Source: CAZCVI01 sp964502145 (GTDB lineage Bacteria; Acidobacteriota; Aminicenantia; UBA2199). Taken from it: a DNA stretch of 64,000 bases. The translations under genes were made by a program, and so were the position numbers. The stretch is from assembly GCA_964502145.1 (NCBI GenBank), contig CAZCVI010000034.1, positions 7,336 through 71,335 on the forward strand, written 5' to 3'. How positions within the stretch are numbered: position 1 is the stretch's first letter; each line of letters opens with the position of its first letter. This document shows positions 8,941 through 16,513 of this stretch, piece by piece. The notes below the pieces were generated by a model. It saw nothing but the letters and a program-made list of their open reading frames with translations. It did no database searches and had not been told where the DNA came from.

Positions 8941-9049
8941 GCCAAATAATCTTCCTCTCGAAAACGGTCAGCAGCTTTGACCCAACGGCTTTTTTTTTCC
9001 TGATTTAGCATTTGGGTATCTTGTTGGATATCATTTACCTTTTTTTTAT
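8941..9049 (-). pseudogene. Fragment of the VapB-like antitoxin gene
   Basis: About 108 bp are nearly identical to the middle of the antitoxin gene at 9698-9958 (compare 9758-9866): both contain CGAAAACGGTCAGCAGCTTT and TTTGGGTATCTTGTTGGATA. Only the part encoding about residues 35-68 is present, with no start or stop. It abuts a TPR-gene fragment, giving a compressed copy of the order STAND end then antitoxin seen at 9698-10300. This is a duplication scar. Confidence 0.8.
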
Positions 9050-9060
9050 TTTTTCTTTCC

Positions 9061-9202
9061 TAACCTCCTACCCTCCTAATTTCCTAACTTCATTCTTTTT
9101 TCTATGATCGCCAGATTCTTTTCCATTATTTCCAGATTCGGGTGTCCACCGGGAAACAATGTTTTGAATATGTGGACGGCTTTTTGGCTGAAAAAGTGGG
9201 GC
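9061..9202 (-). pseudogene. Fragment of a STAND/TPR gene (C-terminal end)
   Basis: About 140 bp match the last 45 or so codons of the STAND genes (compare 5299-5440 and 12840-12960), sharing for example CTATGATCGCCAGATTCT and GAATATGTGGACGGCTTTTT. The matching stretch stops at 9202, where the frame is lost. It is a detached C-terminal piece with no ATPase core, left by duplication or recombination within the island. Confidence 0.8.
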
Positions 9203-9236
9203 GTTGGCTTCTCTATTTTGTCGGTAAATCCAAATC

Positions 9237-9701
9237 TCACCAACTTTCTACTTGGAGTTCCTTTTGAAACTCCTTAATTCTTAAAAAAATCTTATCCTTG
9301 CTTACAATAACTGCGTTTAGCTCCAATGCAACACTGGCGAGGATGATATCCACATTATGGTGCCGCATGTCTGTTCGGTTTGAGCCTGTCCTTCTTCTAT
9401 ATTCAGACTTGATTTTGCCATAAAATTCTGCTCCCTTCAGACTAAGAGGAATAACAATAAAAAGTTCAAGAATTGTATCCATGGTTTTACGTAGTTGCCG
9501 GGAAAGACTCTCATCCGGGGCGTTATAAATACCATAAAAATACTCATACATGGAGATAATGGACACACAAACTTCGTCTTCTTCGGCAAATGATGACAAC
9601 TTTTTGAAGACATTTTGGTACTCTGGTGAGGTGCTATCTTCGAGAACAGTTAAAAAATTTGAATCCAGTATATATTGTTTCATGTTCTGGGCAGGTATCA
9701 C
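9237..9701 (-). CDS. PIN-domain toxin (VapC-like)
   Basis: 154 residues from a GTG at 9701 that overlaps the antitoxin stop in a GTGA tetranucleotide; an internal ATG at 9683 (MKQYILD) is an alternative start. PIN-domain acidic residues are visible: D in YILDSNFL, E in SMYEYFYG, D in HHNVDIILASVAL and D in VSKDKIF. VapC proteins are Mg-dependent ribonucleases that cleave tRNA or rRNA. Upstream gene order (antitoxin first, 4-bp overlap) is that of a VapBC module. This is the only toxin in the window that appears full length. Confidence 0.85.
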   Translation of the reverse strand: MIPAQNMKQYILDSNFLTVLEDSTSPEYQNVFKKLSSFAEEDEVCVSIISMYEYFYGIYNAPDESLSRQLRKTMDTILELFIVIPLSLKGAEFYGKIKSEYRRRTGSNRTDMRHHNVDIILASVALELNAVIVSKDKIFLRIKEFQKELQVESW

Positions 9702-9958
9702 AGTTCAAAATCTTCTCGAAACTCTTGAAACAAACCTTTCACTTCCCCAGACCTTCCTGCCAAATAATTTTCCTCTCGAAAACGGTCAGCAGCTTTGACC
9801 CAGCGGCTCTTTTTTCCCTGATTTAGCATTTGGGTATCTTGTTGGATATCATTTACCTTTTTTTTTGAGATCAATCCATATTGCAATAGCATTTTTAGAA
9901 CATTTTGCATTGCCTCGGTTGAACTTGGAAGTTCAATCATCACTCGTCTTTGAGCCAT
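9698..9958 (-). CDS. VapB-like antitoxin
   Basis: 86 residues, ribosome site CAGGAG before the ATG. The N-terminus (MAQRRVMIELPSS) looks like the beta-strand of a DNA-binding antitoxin, and the acidic C-terminus (GEVKGLFQEFREDFEL) is suited to wrapping the toxin. The stop overlaps the start of the PIN toxin, so translation is coupled. A 108-bp copy of its middle part lies at 8941-9049. Known for the family: the TA complex represses its own promoter; no operator was identified here. Confidence 0.75.
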   Translation of the reverse strand: MAQRRVMIELPSSTEAMQNVLKMLLQYGLISKKKVNDIQQDTQMLNQGKKSRWVKAADRFREENYLAGRSGEVKGLFQEFREDFEL

Positions 9959-10113
9959 AAATACTCCTGTTGTTGTTTTTCTATATTCATAAGGATTATA
10001 CTCTTTCTCTGAACGTTTCGCAAGCTTTTTTGAATGAATCTAAAAAATGCCAGTCCATGCAATTAATCGGAAGTAGTCTCAATCCCAATCACATAGGAGT
10101 CGAACCGTTACCT

Positions 10114-12606
10114 TTATTCCTTGTCTCGCGCCGCATCAACCTCTTCACGTCTTAACTTCATTCTCTCTTCTATGAACACCAGAGTTTTTTCCACTATTTC
10201 CAGATTTGGGTGTCCTCCGGGAAACAATGTTCTTAATATGTGGACAGCTTTTTGGCTGAAAAAGCGGGCGCTGTCGAGATTGTTCAGATCAAGATAGATG
10301 AGGGAAAGGTTATTGTAGGATTGAGCAAAGTCGGGATGATTGGGGGCCAGCACGGCTTCCCTTATCTGGATGGCTTTCTCTTGAAATGCCAATGCCTTTT
10401 CCATCTGGCCAAGGGCTTGATGGATGGTGGATAAATTATTGTAGGATGTGGCTAAGTCGGGATGATTGGGGGCCAGCACGACTTCCCATATCTTGATGGC
10501 TTTCTCTTGAAATTCCAATGCCTTTTCCATCTGGCCAAGGGCTTGATGGATGGTGGATAAATTATTGTAGGATGTGGCTAAGTCGGGATGATTGGGGGCC
10601 AGCACGACTTCCCATATCTTGATGGCTTTCTCTTGAAATTCCAATGCCTTTTCCATCTGGCCAAGGGCTTGATAGATGGCAGATAAATTATTGTAGGATG
10701 CGGCTAAGTGGGGATGATTGGGGGCCAGCACGACTTCCAATATCTGGATGGCTTTCTCTTGAAATTCCAATGCCTTTTCCATCTGGCCAAGGGCTTGATA
10801 GATGGCAGATAAATTATTGTAGGATTGGGCTAAGTCGGAATGATTGGGGGCCAGCACGGCTTCCCTTATCTGGATGGCTTTCTCTTGAAATGCCAATGCC
10901 TTTTCCATCTGGCCAAGGGCTAAATAAATGGCGGATAAATTATTGGCCAGGGCGGCCAAATTTTTGTCATTGTCCGTGATAAAAGAGAGCAACTGGGCAG
11001 CAAAATCCACCCACTCCGCTCTCGTCAGGGGATTGTCGCCGGGTTTTGGATATAACTTCCATTTCAAGCTATCAATTAAAACCGTGCATTTGTGGGCATC
11101 GGGCTTTGTTTGGGACCGTAATACATGGGAAACGACCTGATGCATCACCGCCGCATTACTCTTCTCATCTGCTTTTAACCAGCCTTTGGTTAGTAATCCG
11201 GTTAGACCATCCAAACTCTCCAATTTTAATAACTCTTTTATGGTGCGCCGCGAAATAAACTGCGCGGGCAACAGGGATACATTCATGGCTATTTTTTCTT
11301 CCTGCGGGGTTAAGGCGGATATGGCAAACAAGGTTTGCAAATGATGGTAAAAGGGTTTTAATTTGCTTTCATCGTGCCAATACGTGGCTACCCCTTCTTT
11401 CACTTCCTGAGACAAATCAAACCCTTTGGCTTTAAGCAATTGGTATAACTCTGCGGCAGTTAAACCGGCATTGGTGGCAGTACGGGCTAATAACTCGATG
11501 GTCAGGGTGTGACACCCACTCAATTGAATCATCGCTTTAACGGCCTCCTCATCACCCTTGCTGGTATAAAATTTGTAAAATAATTCCATACAAGCAGGCT
11601 CGGACAAGACTTCCAATGGGTAAAGTGAAAACCCGGCAATCTTATTCCGAGAAGTGACCAGCACGACGGCAGGTAAAGAACGAAGCTGAAGCAGGTTCTT
11701 ATCTTCTGGGTCTTCAATATTATCCACCACCACTAACAATCGGTCCCCAAGTTTGAGTAATGTTTCCAGCACCACATCCAAAAGCTTGGCAGGGTTTTCG
11801 TTGAGATCCAAAGCAAATGATTTGGCGAGAGCAGTAATCAACGATTGCTCCAAGGAACCCCGGTAATCGACCCAAGCAGCGCTTTCATATTCTTGGTAAT
11901 GGTCGAGAAAAAAGCGTTTGCACAGTTCGGTCTTGCCAATCCCACCCAGACCGTTCACCAGCAGCAGGTGTTTCTTCTGTTGCAGAAGGTTGACTAATTG
12001 CTCCAGGTCGGTTTCACGGCCCAGGAGTTTTAAATCCGCATTCTCCGGTGGTGGAAGAGTGAGAAGACGGGTGCTGGGCATTTTGGTGCCTATTTCTTTT
12101 TCCATAAGTTCCAGAACTGAATCGAAACGCTCACGGTCTTTGTCATACAAAGCGGTAATTTTACGGATGAGATATTTATATGAGTGGATATGGTCGAGGG
12201 GTTTAAAACGGGAATCTATTCGGGTTAAGGATTTCCTCTTTCTTAAGAGGTTGATTTCATGATCATCATCACTGAGCAGTAGGAAACGGATGCCATTAGT
12301 ATAAGTATCTGCGTAATTCTTGAAAAAATTACTGACATTGGTTACAATTTTTTCGGTATCTACTTTAGAAGTAACCTGAAAAGCGATTTTTGCATTCTCA
12401 TCCCCCAGATCAATAGCCTCATGATTGGGGGTGTCATACTCTAACTTGCGAAGGTTCAAATCATCAGTGAAATTTAGCAGTTTCGCAACGAAACCCTCGG
12501 CGAATTTGTTGATATCGGTGAGAGAAACATAATTATTGAACTTGATTTGCAGCCCCCACCAAGTCAGTAACGCAATTACTCGTTGAATTTCGATTGGTTG
12601 GTTCAT
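10114..12606 (-). CDS. STAND ATPase: SMEK-like domain + NB-ARC + TPR
   Basis: 830 residues from the ATG at 12606, chosen because the recognisable domain starts there; a longer frame to 12738 adds 44 unrelated residues. Residues 1-175 resemble the SMEK domain found at the head of immunity proteins, with EAIDLGDENAKIAFQVTS at about 63-80, which looks like the acid/strand/Q core of restriction-endonuclease folds. NB-ARC follows, with Walker A GLGGIGKT at 219-226 and Walker B LLVVVDNIEDPEDKN. Six 42-residue TPRs close the protein, and their DNA repeats (126 bp) are nearly identical. From Walker A to the end it matches the protein at 5304-8462 closely, so the two differ by an exchanged N-terminal module. 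Known family: NLR-like prokaryotic immunity ATPases. The nuclease role of SMEK here is inference. Confidence 0.8.
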   Translation of the reverse strand: MNQPIEIQRVIALLTWWGLQIKFNNYVSLTDINKFAEGFVAKLLNFTDDLNLRKLEYDTPNHEAIDLGDENAKIAFQVTSKVDTEKIVTNVSNFFKNYADTYTNGIRFLLLSDDDHEINLLRKRKSLTRIDSRFKPLDHIHSYKYLIRKITALYDKDRERFDSVLELMEKEIGTKMPSTRLLTLPPPENADLKLLGRETDLEQLVNLLQQKKHLLLVNGLGGIGKTELCKRFFLDHYQEYESAAWVDYRGSLEQSLITALAKSFALDLNENPAKLLDVVLETLLKLGDRLLVVVDNIEDPEDKNLLQLRSLPAVVLVTSRNKIAGFSLYPLEVLSEPACMELFYKFYTSKGDEEAVKAMIQLSGCHTLTIELLARTATNAGLTAAELYQLLKAKGFDLSQEVKEGVATYWHDESKLKPFYHHLQTLFAISALTPQEEKIAMNVSLLPAQFISRRTIKELLKLESLDGLTGLLTKGWLKADEKSNAAVMHQVVSHVLRSQTKPDAHKCTVLIDSLKWKLYPKPGDNPLTRAEWVDFAAQLLSFITDNDKNLAALANNLSAIYLALGQMEKALAFQEKAIQIREAVLAPNHSDLAQSYNNLSAIYQALGQMEKALEFQEKAIQILEVVLAPNHPHLAASYNNLSAIYQALGQMEKALEFQEKAIKIWEVVLAPNHPDLATSYNNLSTIHQALGQMEKALEFQEKAIKIWEVVLAPNHPDLATSYNNLSTIHQALGQMEKALAFQEKAIQIREAVLAPNHPDFAQSYNNLSLIYLDLNNLDSARFFSQKAVHILRTLFPGGHPNLEIVEKTLVFIEERMKLRREEVDAARDKE
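10300..10940 (-). repeat. 126-bp tandem repeats encoding TPRs
   Basis: Five to six copies of a 126-bp unit (42 codons) are almost identical in DNA: each contains TTTTCCATCTGGCCAAGGGC and GGGATGATTGGGGGCCAGCA. The same unit recurs about five times at 5500-5960 in the paralogous gene. Near identity at DNA level suggests recent expansion or gene conversion and allows copy-number change by recombination. Confidence 0.9.
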
Positions 12607-12757
12607 AATAAATATTATAAACGATTCCAAATCAAAAAGAAAGGTTCTTCCAAGAAACTCGCCCGAAATCGTATCCAAGACCATGTTTTCGCCCCTTATT
12701 AATGCGCCAGGGATGGCGCGTCTACGTAGACGCGACATCCTTGTCGCATTATTTTAT

Positions 12758-13135
12758 TCAACTGTTTCCAAGAACTTCGGATTGCAAGAGTTTCTGTGCT
12801 GTAATAATCCCCCGAAGTGCAGCGCCGTTGGCGGGGTCGCTTCCTAATTTCAATCTCTTTTCTATGATCGCCAGATTCTTTTCCATTATCGTCAGATTGG
12901 GGTGTCCGTTGGGAAACAAGGTTCTTAATATGTGGACGGCTTTTTGGCTAAAAAAGTGGGCGTTGTCCAGATTATTAAGATCAAGATAGATGCGGGAAAG
13001 GTTATTGTAGGATGCGGCTAAGTCTGGATAATTGGGCAAGATGCGGTTCATGTTTTTCAGGTCGTACCCGTAAAGGATATTCAGTATTTTTATGCAAATA
13101 TATTCGGATTGAATACTTTTGTCATTCATGCCCAT
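12758..13135 (-). pseudogene. Collapsed third STAND/TPR paralogue
   Basis: The frame joins an N-terminal piece (NDKSIQSEYICIKILNILYG, then YDLKNMN), resembling the start of a SMEK-type domain, directly to the last TPR and C-terminal cap of the STAND family (YNNLSRIYLDLNNLDNAHFF). All ATPase sequence is missing, as after one internal deletion. An in-frame ATG further upstream (13186) only adds unrelated residues. The frame is open, so a short protein of about 125 residues could still be made. I call it a remnant because both ends are recognisable and the middle is absent. Confidence 0.65.
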
Positions 13136-13200
13136 GGTCTTGTCAAAAAGAAAGGCCCTAAAGTAAAAAATCCCGACTGTCCCCAATCTCGTTTAAAAAG

Positions 13201-13307
13201 AAACCACAGATTACACAGATTAAAATGATTTCCACAGATTAAAATAAGGTTATTTAGAAAAATCAATTTTTAATCTGTGGAAATCATTTTAATCTGTGTA
13301 ATCTGTG
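13201..13307. repeat. Word-built inverted repeat, CACAGATTA family
   Basis: Arms of about 41 bp pair almost perfectly: the left starts AACCACAGATTACACAGATT and the right ends AATCTGTGTAATCTGTGGT, with a loop near 18 nt. The word CACAGATTA occurs three times per arm. It separates the collapsed STAND remnant from the AAA/PD-(D/E)XK gene. Confidence 0.95.
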
Positions 13308-13322
13308 GTCTTTTTTTTCTTT

Positions 13323-15062
13323 TTAATTCGTGGGGAGGTTTTTTTCTTTGATAAATATCTTTTTGCCTAAAAAGGCAATAGCCAGTTGTTTGATGTGGGT
13401 GATGCCCCTTTGGCGCAGTTCCATTGCGTATTGTTTGGCTTCAATCTGGGCCAGGGCTGAGGTCAAGGCTGCTTTTACCGTCTCTTTATCTTCTTGATCA
13501 ACTGTTTTGAATTCAATGACATAACCGATCTTGGCGATGTCTTTGGGGATAATCATAATATCATATCGCCCGTAACCAGACTCACGGTTGGATTTCACTT
13601 CATGGGTATTGGTGATCCAGATTAACAGACCGGCCACCAAGGCATGGTAGACTTTCTCTGGTTCATTGCCAAAATCATGGAAGCTAAATACGGCCAACAC
13701 AATCTGTTTTAACATTTTTTCAAAGAGTTTGATATCGCCTTCAATCAGTGCTTTGAGCATTATTTCCAATGTTTTATTGGATATGGTATTAGTAAAATAA
13801 CGGTCAACAATACCAGTATAAGTGGCTCTTACTTCACGATTGGGAATTGATAAAGTATAATAGATTTTCTCTGAAACATCGTCACGTCGTTTGTCAGTTT
13901 GTTTCAAGTATCCGCCCATTAATAGGAAACTCCACAATAAATCCTCTCGTCGGGCGATATCGGTTAAGATAATATTTTCATCTATGGCTTTTTCTATAGA
14001 TTCACCACGAATTAATTGTTCTAATTCTTCCTTAAGCTCTTTCCCACCTTTGGTGAGTAACGTCTCAACGATTTTATTGTCAGAAGTATTGACCCAATAA
14101 GGCAAAAACTCTTTTTCTTCATCATTCAAGAAATTAAGAATCGACCAGGGATTATAAATCACCTTGCCTCCAAAGCGATATCCATTATACCATTGTTGCA
14201 CCTGTTCCAGCATGTCCAAAACCTGGAAATCCTCCAGCATAATGCTCACTTCGGCTTCTGTGAAACCAAAGTAATCACTAAACTTTGATGACAGTAACGT
14301 GTACACGCCAAGGTTGTTGAGGCCGGAGAAAATGGACTCCCTGGTAATGCGCATGATTCCTGTTACCACTGCTTTTTCAAGATATTGATCGGTGTCTTTT
14401 AAGCCACCGCTGAGAAACATGCGCATGAAATTAATTACCTTTTCATAATAGCCAAAATTAAAACCGGTAAGCGCTGGGGCATCGTATTCATCAATCAGGA
14501 TCACGGCGCGTTGATTGTAGTACCGGGTTAAGAAAACCAGCAAACGTTCCAAGCTTTTTGTATAATCACTGGTGCTGCCTTGGAAATCAATGATGGCTTT
14601 ATAATATTGTTTTTCTGCTGGTTTCAGTTTGGGGCTTTCAAGTAAATAATCATGGAGTAGATATTGGTCTTGAATGAGCTTTTTTAAGCTATCCAAGCAT
14701 GATTTCCAATTGGGGTCCTTGATGTTTCTGAAGGAAAACAAGATAACAGGATACTTACCCATTTTGTCTATGTACTCTTGACCCGCATTCATAATGGAGA
14801 GGGAATCAAACAGGGTTTTATAATTCTGCTGGGGCAATGGGTGTTGTTCGGGGGACCATGTCACGGGGCTGCATGTGTAAAAATACCCCAGCATGGACAT
14901 ATTAAGAGTTTTACCGAACCGCCGGGGACGGGGAATGAGGAGGATTTTATCTCCGCAATCAATGATCTCTTTGATAAACAGGGTCTTATCCACATAATAA
15001 TAATCTCCAGTGATTACATCTTTAAAATCAGATATCCCGATGGGCAGTTTTTTCTTTTTCAT
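13323..15062 (-). CDS. AAA-ATPase-like protein with PD-(D/E)XK nuclease domain
   Basis: 579 residues of the AAA-ATPase_like/PDDEXK_9 family (formerly DUF1703). The N-terminus has the family start KLPIGISDFKDVITGDYYYV and the P-loop variant IPRPRRFGKTLNMSM near residue 45; Walker B is VILIDEYDAPA. The C-terminus has a PD-(D/E)XK-like core: GYGRYDIMII and then GYVIEFKTV (D...E-F-K). Proteins of this family are abundant in some Bacteroidota and candidate phyla; function is unproven, with defence or mobile-element links suspected. A closely similar copy lies at 40804-42552 on the other strand. It has its own promoter at 15080-15108. Confidence 0.9.
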   Translation of the reverse strand: MKKKKLPIGISDFKDVITGDYYYVDKTLFIKEIIDCGDKILLIPRPRRFGKTLNMSMLGYFYTCSPVTWSPEQHPLPQQNYKTLFDSLSIMNAGQEYIDKMGKYPVILFSFRNIKDPNWKSCLDSLKKLIQDQYLLHDYLLESPKLKPAEKQYYKAIIDFQGSTSDYTKSLERLLVFLTRYYNQRAVILIDEYDAPALTGFNFGYYEKVINFMRMFLSGGLKDTDQYLEKAVVTGIMRITRESIFSGLNNLGVYTLLSSKFSDYFGFTEAEVSIMLEDFQVLDMLEQVQQWYNGYRFGGKVIYNPWSILNFLNDEEKEFLPYWVNTSDNKIVETLLTKGGKELKEELEQLIRGESIEKAIDENIILTDIARREDLLWSFLLMGGYLKQTDKRRDDVSEKIYYTLSIPNREVRATYTGIVDRYFTNTISNKTLEIMLKALIEGDIKLFEKMLKQIVLAVFSFHDFGNEPEKVYHALVAGLLIWITNTHEVKSNRESGYGRYDIMIIPKDIAKIGYVIEFKTVDQEDKETVKAALTSALAQIEAKQYAMELRQRGITHIKQLAIAFLGKKIFIKEKNLPTN

Positions 15063-15079
15063 CTTTTTTCACCACACAT

Positions 15080-15108
15080 AGTATAACATCAATACCGGGT
15101 GATTTCAA
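15080..15108 (-). promoter_or_regulatory. Sigma70-type promoter for the AAA/PD-(D/E)XK gene
   Basis: On the minus strand, TTGAAA (15108-15103), a 17-bp spacer and TATACT (15085-15080), ending 17 bp before the ATG at 15062. Confidence 0.7.
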
Positions 15109-15182
15109 CTGGTTAGAAGATGAAGCATGGCTGGACAGTGGATTGACAGAGACTACATTCCCACCCTTTTAAAAAAGACGCC

Positions 15183-15269
15183 CCCACGAATTTCACGAAT
15201 TGACACGAATTAAAAAGAAATAGAAGTTTTTTTTCGAGAAATTCGCGTTAATTCGTGTTAATTCGTGGG
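15183..15269. repeat. Word-built inverted repeat, CACGAATT family
   Basis: The left arm has CCCACGAATTTCACGAATTG and ACACGAATT; the right arm has TTAATTCGTGTTAATTCGTG. Pairing is good but imperfect. It fills most of the 240-bp gap between the adenosyltransferase stop and the AAA gene start. Confidence 0.9.
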
Positions 15270-15304
15270 CCATTCTTTTTCTTTGTCTCATCTATTACTT
15301 TATA

Positions 15305-15829
15305 TTACCATGCTTTGAATTCGAGCTTGTTTTCCTGTTTTTCTTCAAAACGAGCCAACATGTAAATTAAATCGGAGAGACGGTTGATGTATTTTTTTAC
15401 GGGTTCGGGAATAGGTTCGTTGTCATCCAAGGTGAGCATACGCCGTTCAGCCCGTCGGGCTATGGTGCGACAGGTGTCGAGTTTGGCTGACTGCACGGTG
15501 CTGCCAGGAATGACAAAACCGGTGAGAGGCACTTCCTGTTCGAAGTGATGAACGTATTGGGTGAGACGTTCGACGTCTTCTTCTAAAACGGGGTACTTGT
15601 ACTCCCCAATAGAAGCCAACGAACCTGCCACGCGGAAAAGATCGTTTTGTATCGCGATGATGATTTGTTTGATATGTGTAGATTTGACCAGATGTTTGGC
15701 TTCGGCGAGAGCAGAATTGAGCTCATCAACGGTTCCATACGCTTCCACCCGGAGATCGTTCTTTTTTACTCGTTCACCGGTCCATAGGCTGGTTTTTCCC
15801 TTGTCACCGGTTTTTGTACTGATTGACAT
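15305..15829 (-). CDS. PduO-type cob(I)alamin adenosyltransferase
   Basis: 174 residues, near the usual family length. It carries the N-terminal ATP-binding motif STKTGDKGKTSLWTGER, then VEAYGTVDELNSALAEA and the ARRAERRML motif with conserved arginines. The enzyme transfers adenosine from ATP to cob(I)alamin or cobinamide to make the B12 coenzyme (PduO/MMAB class). GGAGCAACAGTC precedes the ATG. It follows the phosphatase gene by 49 bp on the same strand. No B12-dependent enzyme or B12 riboswitch is visible nearby. Confidence 0.92.
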   Translation of the reverse strand: MSISTKTGDKGKTSLWTGERVKKNDLRVEAYGTVDELNSALAEAKHLVKSTHIKQIIIAIQNDLFRVAGSLASIGEYKYPVLEEDVERLTQYVHHFEQEVPLTGFVIPGSTVQSAKLDTCRTIARRAERRMLTLDDNEPIPEPVKKYINRLSDLIYMLARFEEKQENKLEFKAW

Positions 15830-15878
15830 GACTGTTGCTCCTTATTATTCAGAACTGATCAAGCGATGACTTGACCTG

Positions 15879-16430
15879 TTAAAATTCTTCGACAAATTCT
15901 TTTAAGTGGTAATAAATTTTATGGAAGCCATAACCGCCATGAACCATCTCGTCAAGCGCATCGGTTACGGTCCACTTCTGGATTTTAACGCGGTATAAAG
16001 CGATTGCCACTCCTGTACGATCTGACCCGTGTTTGCAATGAACAAATACGGGCCAATTGGCGGGGTTAGCCATGATCGCCAAGAAACGCCGGAACTTCTT
16101 CTTGGAAGGAAATTCAGCGGAAGTAGTTAATTGATAATAGTTTAAGTTTGTCCCTTTCACCCACTGCACATCCTTTTTAGAATGCCTGAAATTAACAATC
16201 GTTTTAATGCCCAATTTTTGCAGTTCAGCAATGCCCTTTTCCTCTGGTTGCGCACCTCTATAAAGAACGTCAGAGACTTTATAGAAATTGGCAACCCCGG
16301 GCAATGATACTGCCACAGCCCATTTTATTGGGCGATTCTTTTGGGCTTGATCTGCTTTGCCCTGTATATTCAAAAACAAGAATAAAATCAATGTGAAATA
16401 GATATATTTTTGTTTTCTTAAAGTATTCAT
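15879..16430 (-). CDS. Exported dual-specificity/tyrosine-type phosphatase
   Basis: 183 residues from the ATG at 16430 (GGAGGAGG ribosome site; an upstream in-frame ATG has none). A signal peptide or N-terminal anchor (YIYFTLILFLFLNIQGKA) is followed by a DSP-like domain with the catalytic loop VFVHCKHGSDRTGV (CX5R, here C-K-H-G-S-D-R-T). A candidate general-acid Asp is not certain. YRGAQPEEKGIAELQKLGIK matches the family of bacterial protein phosphatases related to plant PFA-DSPs. Likely periplasmic; substrate unknown. Confidence 0.88.
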   Translation of the reverse strand: MNTLRKQKYIYFTLILFLFLNIQGKADQAQKNRPIKWAVAVSLPGVANFYKVSDVLYRGAQPEEKGIAELQKLGIKTIVNFRHSKKDVQWVKGTNLNYYQLTTSAEFPSKKKFRRFLAIMANPANWPVFVHCKHGSDRTGVAIALYRVKIQKWTVTDALDEMVHGGYGFHKIYYHLKEFVEEF

Positions 16431-16466
16431 CACTGATGCCTCCTCCGCTCTTTTTTCGATGAACAA

Positions 16467-16498
16467 CCCCGGGTTATGCGATGTTTCATTACCCGGGG
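16467..16498 (-). terminator. Hairpin after the cytochrome operon
   Basis: A perfect 8-bp GC-rich stem (CCCCGGGT and ACCCGGGG) with a 16-nt loop lies just after the stop of the multiheme cytochrome gene. Only a short T-rich tail follows, so termination is likely but not certain. Confidence 0.45.
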
Positions 16499-16513
16499 CG
16501 AGTGGGAAAAGAG

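Noticed and set aside
13201..13307. Simple terminator reading of the CACAGATTA inverted repeat
   Set aside because: The stem is over 40 bp, AT-rich and made of repeated words, unlike a terminator, and equivalents occur in divergent promoter regions. Termination may still be a side effect.
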